DNA of 64,000 nucleotides. Origin: UBA11891 sp003533785. Lineage in GTDB: Bacteria; Bacteroidota; Bacteroidia; Flavobacteriales; Flavobacteriaceae. Of the stretch, positions 58,909-64,000 are shown one piece after another (positions within the stretch are counted from its first letter, which is position 1; each line of letters begins with the position of its first letter). The position numbers were made by a program, and so were the translations under genes. The stretch lies in assembly GCA_949511625.1 (NCBI GenBank), contig CATFEX010000029.1, positions 1 through 64,000 of the forward strand, in the 5' to 3' direction. The notes beneath the pieces are model-generated. The model saw nothing but the letters and a program-made list of their open reading frames with translations, did not search any database and was not told the DNA's origin.

Positions 58909-61758
58909 ATGCATCCAGACAGTTTTGAGAGTCGCCACTTAGGCCCTAATGAACAAGAAATAGCTAAAATGTTGAATCAGCTTCAGTTGGGAAGTGTAGA
59001 AGAATTGATTGCGCAAACCCTCCCCGACGCTATTCGATTGAAGAAACCAATGGCGCTAGCAGATGGAATTTCTGAACACCATTTTCTAAAAGAAATTCAA
59101 AATCTTGCCAATGACAATCTCCACTATGACTGCTATATTGGAATGGGGTATCATCCTTCTATTACTCCGGCAGTTATCCAGCGAAATATTCTTGAAAATC
59201 CCGGGTGGTATACGGCCTATACTCCCTATCAAGCCGAGATTGCGCAAGGTCGTTTGGAAGCTATTTTCAATTTTCAAACCGTAGTTTGTGATCTCACTGG
59301 ATTGCCCATTTCCAATGCCTCTTTATTGGATGAAAGTACTGCAGCAGCAGAAGCGATGAGCTTACTTTTTGCCGTTCGTAGTCGTGACCAAAAAAAACAC
59401 AATAGCTGTCAGTTTTTTGTTGATACGGAAGTTCTGCCACAAACGCTTTCACTGCTGCAAACCCGGGCAGCCCCTCTTGGAATAGAATTGGTCGTGGGAG
59501 ATTTGAATTCGGTAGAATTGAGTGCCAATTTCTTCGGTGCACTAATTCAATACCCTGGTAAAACAGGCGCCATTCCAAATCTCAAATCTGATATTGAAAT
59601 ATGTAATGCTTTAGGTATCAAGGTTGCTGTTGCTGCCGACATACTTTCTTTACTTCTTTTGGAAGCGCCCGGAAGACTAGGAGCTGAAGTAGTCGTAGGT
59701 TCTACCCAACGCTTGGGAATTCCCCTAGGTTATGGAGGTCCACATGCGGCATATTTTGCTACCATTGATGACTATAAACGTCACGTTCCTGGGCGAATCA
59801 TTGGACAGACCCGTGACATCGATGGCAACCCAGCACTTCGGATGGCTCTCCAAACGAGAGAGCAACACATTAAAAGAGATCGAGCCACCTCAAATATTTG
59901 TACAGCACAGGTATTACTTGCTGTGATGGCAGGTATGTATGCCGTTTATCACGGACCCGAGAAACTACGCGCCATAGCACAACACATACATCAGATGACT
60001 GTGCGTTTGGAAAAAAGCTTGAATAAATTAGGTTTTATTCAGCTCAATACCCATTTCTTTGACACCTTATTTATTGAGGTCAAAAGAGATGTTATCGAGC
60101 CTATTGCACTACGAAATCAAATCAATATTAACTATGTTGATGAGGATCGTATTAGCCTATCTCTCAATGAAACGACAGATGAAGATAGCTTGCAGAAGAT
60201 AGTAGCCTTGTTTGAAGAAGTTGCTGGAAAAACAATTGCCCTTTCGGACTCTACAACAGCATCTAGACTCCCATCAGATTTAATTCGAGCATGTGATTAT
60301 CTCACCCATCCTGTCTTTAATTCGCATCATTCAGAAACAGCTTTGATGCGCTATATTAAACGTTTGGAAAGAAAAGATTTGGCACTCAACCATTCTATGA
60401 TATCCCTCGGATCCTGCACAATGAAATTGAATGCCGCCGTGGAAATGCTTCCCCTTAGTTGGTCACAATGGAATGGACTTCATCCCTTTGTACCTGTCAA
60501 TCAAGCTGGGGGATATCAAAAAGTTCTTAAATCACTTGTACAACAACTCAATGAAATTACTGGTTTTGCGGCTACCTCCTTACAACCCAATTCGGGAGCA
60601 CAAGGTGAATATTCTGGCCTAATGGTCATTCGTGCCTATCACCAGTCGCGTGGGGATGATCACCGTAATATTTGTTTGATTCCTGCTTCAGCACATGGAA
60701 CCAACCCCGCTTCAGCAGTGATGGCGGGTATGAAAGTCATTGTAACCAAAACAGATATTGAAGGGAATATTGATTGGGATGATCTTTCAGAAAAAGCCGC
60801 TCAACATGCAGAAAACTTGGCTGGGTTGATGATAACTTATCCTTCAACGCACGGAGTTTTCGAAAGTAAGATTAAAGATATTACTGGATTAATCCATAAG
60901 TACGGAGGTCAGGTGTACATGGATGGAGCCAATATGAATGCGCAAGTTGGATTGACCAGTCCTGCTCTTATTGGTGCAGATGTTTGTCATCTAAACCTTC
61001 ATAAAACTTTTGCTATTCCTCACGGAGGAGGAGGACCAGGGGTTGGTCCTATTTGTGTAGCAGAACACTTAGCTTGTTTCCTTCCTACCAATCCTATAAT
61101 CAAAACAGGAGGTGAACAAGGGATCACAGCAATTTCAGCGGCCCCATGGGGATCTGCGTTGGCTTGTTTGATTTCTTATGGATACATCCGTATGTTGGGT
61201 GGGCGTGGACTTACAAAAGCAACTGAAATAGCCATCTTAAACGCCAATTATATCAAAAAAAGATTGGAAGGTGCATTCGAAGTTCTTTATAGTGGAGAAA
61301 ATGGACGCGCTGCTCATGAACTCATTATTGATTGTCGAGACTTCAAGGAGATCGGAATCGAGGTAACAGATATTGCTAAGCGATTGATGGACTATGGTTT
61401 CCATGCACCTACAGTTTCGTTTCCAGTGGCAGGGACGATGATGATCGAACCTACCGAAAGTGAAAATTTAGACGAAATAGATCGTTTTTGCGAAGCACTT
61501 ATATCCATTCGGATGGAAATTGAAACCGCAGCTAACGATACTGTTTCGTTAGACTTGTTAAAGAATGCCCCACACACACAGCAAATGATTACCAGTGATG
61601 AATGGCCTTTCCCATACAGTCGCAAAAAGGCCGCTTTCCCACTTCCTTTCGTTACTGAAAACAAGTTTTGGCCTAGTGTTAGAAGAGTCGATGAAGCTTT
61701 TGGGGATCGTAATTTGATATGCAGCTGTACCCCTATTGAATTACTAATAGAAAGCTGA
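58909..61758 (+). CDS. gcvP: Glycine dehydrogenase (aminomethyl-transferring), P protein
   Basis: GcvP is the PLP-dependent decarboxylase of the glycine cleavage system. At 949 residues it is the fused long form with N- and C-terminal halves. Markers: FESRHLGPNEQEIAKML, YTPYQAEIAQGRLEAIFNFQT, GSTQRLGIPLGYGGPHAAYFA, and in the second half LGSCTMKLNA, AHGTNPASAVMAGM and the PLP lysine K699 in NLHKTFAIPHGGGGPG. The genes for T and H proteins are not in the window. Confidence 0.97.
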   Translation: MHPDSFESRHLGPNEQEIAKMLNQLQLGSVEELIAQTLPDAIRLKKPMALADGISEHHFLKEIQNLANDNLHYDCYIGMGYHPSITPAVIQRNILENPGWYTAYTPYQAEIAQGRLEAIFNFQTVVCDLTGLPISNASLLDESTAAAEAMSLLFAVRSRDQKKHNSCQFFVDTEVLPQTLSLLQTRAAPLGIELVVGDLNSVELSANFFGALIQYPGKTGAIPNLKSDIEICNALGIKVAVAADILSLLLLEAPGRLGAEVVVGSTQRLGIPLGYGGPHAAYFATIDDYKRHVPGRIIGQTRDIDGNPALRMALQTREQHIKRDRATSNICTAQVLLAVMAGMYAVYHGPEKLRAIAQHIHQMTVRLEKSLNKLGFIQLNTHFFDTLFIEVKRDVIEPIALRNQININYVDEDRISLSLNETTDEDSLQKIVALFEEVAGKTIALSDSTTASRLPSDLIRACDYLTHPVFNSHHSETALMRYIKRLERKDLALNHSMISLGSCTMKLNAAVEMLPLSWSQWNGLHPFVPVNQAGGYQKVLKSLVQQLNEITGFAATSLQPNSGAQGEYSGLMVIRAYHQSRGDDHRNICLIPASAHGTNPASAVMAGMKVIVTKTDIEGNIDWDDLSEKAAQHAENLAGLMITYPSTHGVFESKIKDITGLIHKYGGQVYMDGANMNAQVGLTSPALIGADVCHLNLHKTFAIPHGGGGPGVGPICVAEHLACFLPTNPIIKTGGEQGITAISAAPWGSALACLISYGYIRMLGGRGLTKATEIAILNANYIKKRLEGAFEVLYSGENGRAAHELIIDCRDFKEIGIEVTDIAKRLMDYGFHAPTVSFPVAGTMMIEPTESENLDEIDRFCEALISIRMEIETAANDTVSLDLLKNAPHTQQMITSDEWPFPYSRKKAAFPLPFVTENKFWPSVRRVDEAFGDRNLICSCTPIELLIES

Positions 61759-61872
61759 TATACAATAATTTAAAATTAATCCCTATTCAAGTTATTAAAT
61801 CGTTGAATATCGTAGCGTTTTTTTAAGGTCTACCCTTCATCAAATCAAAACTATGAAATTCGTTCTCGTATT

Positions 61873-62931
61873 ATGGAAGTCAGAATCATTGGTACCGGGG
61901 CCCACATACCCAATCGAGAACATAAGAACAACCAGTTTTTGGATAACCAATTTTTTGATGCTAATGGAGAATCGATTCCAAACAACAATGAAGAGATTAT
62001 TGAAAAATTTTCTTCTATCACTGGAATAAAAGAACGTAAATACACCGATCCCTCCTTAAACACTTCTGATTTAGCAGCTCAAGCCGCTAAAATTGCCATT
62101 GACGATGCTCAAATCGATCCAGAAAGCCTAGATTACATTATACTTGCCCAAAACGTTGGCGATATCACAGCCCACTCAGACCAATCCGATGCCCTACCAA
62201 GTGTTGCTTCACGGGTAAAAGCTAAATTGGGGATCAACAATCCGAAATGTGTGGCTTATGATCTCATTTTTGGATGTCCCGGCTGGGTGGAAGGAATGAT
62301 ACATGCCAACGCTTTTATTAAAGCTGGAATGGCGAGTCGATGTCTCGTTATTGGATCCGAAACATTATCACGCGTGACTGATCCCCACGATCGAGATTCC
62401 ATGATCTATGCCGATGGAGCAGGCGCTACAATTGTAGAAAAAAGTGATTCAATTCCTGGCATCCTCTCCCATGCTACAGCTACTTTTACGTCGGAAGGAG
62501 AGGCTGAATTTATTTTTATGGGGCCCTCCAACAAAAAAACAGATGATTCCACAAAATACATCAAAATGCAAGGAAGAAAGGTCTATGAGTTTGCTCTCAC
62601 TCAAGTACCCCTTGCCATGAAAGAATGTCTTGACAAAGCTGAAATCCCTATTAAAGAACTCAAAAAAATATTCATCCATCAGGCCAACCTCAAAATGGAT
62701 GAGGCAATCATTAAACGATTTTATCGTCTTTACAAAACTCCTCCCCCAAATGATATTCTACCCATGAATATTGAGACCTTCGGAAACAGTTCGGTAGCCA
62801 CCATTCCCACCCTACTCGATCTCGTTCGAAAAACAAATTTTAAAAATCACAAAATTGAAAAAGGGGATATTATTCTATTTGCGAGTGTAGGTGCTGGGAT
62901 GAACATCAATGCCATCACATATCAGGTGTAA
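61873..62931 (+). CDS. 3-oxoacyl-ACP synthase III family protein
   Basis: This is a thiolase-fold condensing enzyme like FabH. The catalytic triad is complete: C135 in LIFGCPGWVEG, H269 in FIHQANLKMDEAI and N305 in TFGNSSVATIPTLLD. Total length is 352 residues, longer than E. coli FabH (317), with an insert near the N-terminus (HKNNQFLDNQFFDANGESIPNNNEEIIEKF), so it may be a secondary ketosynthase rather than the FabH of bulk fatty acid synthesis. It has no fatty acid genes beside it; gcvP lies upstream and mlaE downstream. Confidence 0.9.
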   Translation: MEVRIIGTGAHIPNREHKNNQFLDNQFFDANGESIPNNNEEIIEKFSSITGIKERKYTDPSLNTSDLAAQAAKIAIDDAQIDPESLDYIILAQNVGDITAHSDQSDALPSVASRVKAKLGINNPKCVAYDLIFGCPGWVEGMIHANAFIKAGMASRCLVIGSETLSRVTDPHDRDSMIYADGAGATIVEKSDSIPGILSHATATFTSEGEAEFIFMGPSNKKTDDSTKYIKMQGRKVYEFALTQVPLAMKECLDKAEIPIKELKKIFIHQANLKMDEAIIKRFYRLYKTPPPNDILPMNIETFGNSSVATIPTLLDLVRKTNFKNHKIEKGDIILFASVGAGMNINAITYQV

Positions 62932-62958
62932 TTAACGCCCCCATACCGTTTAAATTCT

Positions 62959-62966
62959 TAATTTTG
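62959..62966 (+). promoter_or_regulatory. Bacteroidota -7 promoter element of mlaE-mlaF
   Basis: TAATTTTG matches TAnnTTTG and ends seven bases before the ATG at 62974, so the message would be leaderless or the true start is the later ATG at 63010. Confidence 0.45.
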
Positions 62967-62973
62967 AGTAGCT

Positions 62974-63711
62974 ATGAAACTCTTCGTACACATAGGCCGC
63001 TACTTCATTATGATTCAAAAAATCTTTGAGAAGTTTACGAAATGGCCCATACTCAAAAAACTCATTCTAACTGATATTGAAACATTAATTGTCGGCTCCC
63101 TAGGTATTGTTTCCTTCATTTCCTTTTTTGTGGGGGGAGTTGTTGCTATTCAAACGGCATTGAATATGGAAAATCCCTTATTGCCAAGAAACTTAATGGG
63201 CTTTGCTACGCGCCAATCTGTTATTTTAGAGTTTGCCCCAACCTTTATATCTGTTATCATGGCAGGAAAAGTTGGCTCATACATCACTTCCAGTATTGGA
63301 ACCATGCGAGTTACAGAACAAATTGATGCTCTTGAAATAATGGGTATCAATACCTACAATTATTTAATTTTTCCCAAAATCATCGCTCTTTTATTTTATC
63401 CCTTTGTGATTACTATTGCAATGTTTCTTGGGATTTTTGGTGGATATATTGCCTGCGTTTATGGAGGCTTTTCCTCTAGTGAAGAATTTATTGATGGGAT
63501 TCAATTGGATTTCATTCCTTTCCATGTCACCTATTCTTTTGTCAAAACATATTTATTTGCACTTCTTTTAGCCACTATTCCTTCCTATCACGGCTATTTT
63601 TTAAAAGGGGGTGCCTTGGACGTTGGGAAGGCCAGCACCACTTCGTTTGTCTGGACCAGTGTTGCAATTATTATAGTGAACTATATGGTAACACAAATTC
63701 TTTTGACCTAA
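62974..63711 (+). CDS. mlaE: MlaE-type ABC transporter permease
   Basis: This inner membrane permease belongs to the Mla phospholipid transport system that maintains outer-membrane lipid asymmetry. The 245 residues show SFISFFVGGVVAIQTALNM, EFAPTFISVIMAGKVGSYITSSIGTMRVTEQIDALEIMGI (the EQIDAL region is the family signature), LLATIPSYHGYFLKGGALDVGKASTTSFVWTSVAIIIVNYMVT. The start is ATG 62974; ATG 63010 (MIQKIFEKF) is possible. The ATPase follows after one base. Confidence 0.93.
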   Translation: MKLFVHIGRYFIMIQKIFEKFTKWPILKKLILTDIETLIVGSLGIVSFISFFVGGVVAIQTALNMENPLLPRNLMGFATRQSVILEFAPTFISVIMAGKVGSYITSSIGTMRVTEQIDALEIMGINTYNYLIFPKIIALLFYPFVITIAMFLGIFGGYIACVYGGFSSSEEFIDGIQLDFIPFHVTYSFVKTYLFALLLATIPSYHGYFLKGGALDVGKASTTSFVWTSVAIIIVNYMVTQILLT

Positions 63712-63712
63712 T

Positions 63713-64000
63713 ATGATTCAAGCCCAAAGTTTGTTCAAGTCTTTTGGAAACACAACCGTGTTGAAAGACATCTCTGCTACTTTTGATAAGGGGAAAACAA
63801 ATCTTATCATTGGGCAAAGTGGTTCGGGTAAAACTGTGTTTTTGAAGTGCTTGTTGGGACTTCATGAGATTGATCAAGGAAGTATAAATTACAATGGCGT
63901 GTCTTTCGAAAAAATGAACCTTAAGGAGCGAACCCAATTGCGTCAAGACATTGGAATGGTGTTTCAAGGAAGCGCATTATTCGACTCCATGTCAGTAGAG
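63713..64000 (+). CDS. mlaF: ABC transporter ATP-binding protein (MlaF type), cut by window end
   Basis: The first 96 codons of the ATPase partner of MlaE are present. Walker A is GQSGSGKT near residue 36, and the Q-loop region is GMVFQGSALFDSMSVE; the LFDS context after the Q-loop is typical for MlaF. The signature motif and Walker B lie beyond the window. Its ATG follows the mlaE stop by one base, so the two are one operon. Confidence 0.9.
   Translation, partial: MIQAQSLFKSFGNTTVLKDISATFDKGKTNLIIGQSGSGKTVFLKCLLGLHEIDQGSINYNGVSFEKMNLKERTQLRQDIGMVFQGSALFDSMSVE

Noticed and set aside
61853..61872. Overlapping small gene starting at ATG 61853 before the ketosynthase
   Set aside because: It runs in another frame over the ketosynthase N-terminus and shows no protein-like features.
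1..64000. CRISPR array, IS element, prophage or toxin-antitoxin locus
   Set aside because: No regularly spaced repeats other than the 10-bp MraZ box, no transposase or phage-like protein and no small toxin-antitoxin gene pair were recognised in the window.

Overview
The window is a compact, protein-dense stretch of about 40% GC from a member of the Bacteroidota, very probably a marine Flavobacteriia/Flavobacteriaceae. Four things point there: the gliding-motility pair gldB-gldC next to nadE; porT (type IX secretion) directly behind menG/ubiE, with a TamL-type lipoprotein nearby; a short RpoD without region 1.1, together with many copies of the Bacteroidota promoter core TAnnTTTG in front of genes; and an FtsZ with a long acidic linker and the flavobacterial tail ending in SFLHDNVD. 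I recognise no insertion sequence, prophage, CRISPR array or toxin-antitoxin locus. Almost everything is housekeeping, so the observations of interest are mostly regulatory elements and degenerate family members.

Layout. 1-3.5 kb: the 3' end of rarA converges on the potassium uptake operon trkA-trkH. 3.5-8.3 kb: menG/ubiE-porT, a TrmH-type RNA methyltransferase on the other strand, then tamL. 8.3-14.5 kb: a forward run of fbaA-accD, rpsO, pnp, rpoD and rpe. 14.5-21 kb: a looser, more accessory part with an OmpA/TSP3 protein, a 2-oxoglutarate/Fe(II)-type oxygenase, a small membrane protein, a DUF2911 protein, metY divergent from an Rrf2 regulator, tRNA-Arg(UCG) and an FkbM methyltransferase. 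21-36.8 kb: one long reverse-strand division and cell-wall (dcw) cluster in the order mraZ-rsmH-ftsL-ftsI-murE-mraY-murD-ftsW-murG-murC-ftsQ-ftsA-ftsZ-yqeY. Many of its genes overlap, and it is preceded by a set of 10-bp direct repeats that are likely MraZ sites. 36.8-44 kb: a hydrolase and engB, then gldC/gldB divergent from nadE, an orphan response regulator, dnaG and a polyprenyl diphosphate synthase. 44-54.2 kb: rlmN-queA, aroA-mazG-like, a radC/deacetylase-like/yjjG operon, a PaiB-like protein, and mpl-obg-adk. 54.3-64 kb: purK-purE-M3 peptidase, a UbiA-like membrane protein, gcvP, a ketosynthase III, and mlaE with the start of mlaF.

The dcw genes, mpl (murein recycling), the polyprenyl synthase (lipid carrier tail) and mlaEF/tamL/porT/OmpA together describe envelope construction. 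fbaA, rpe, accD, gcvP, aroA, purEK, nadE and metY are central metabolism. Six of nine convergent gene junctions abut or overlap, so the genome is compact and most operons end without an intrinsic terminator. No wholly new system is evident. The strongest leads are the MraZ repeat array, a 19-bp palindrome between metY and rrf2, promoters placed so close to start codons that several messages should be leaderless, loss of the zinc ligands in both DnaG and AccD, and two family members (deacetylase-like and UbiA-like) that have lost expected catalytic residues.
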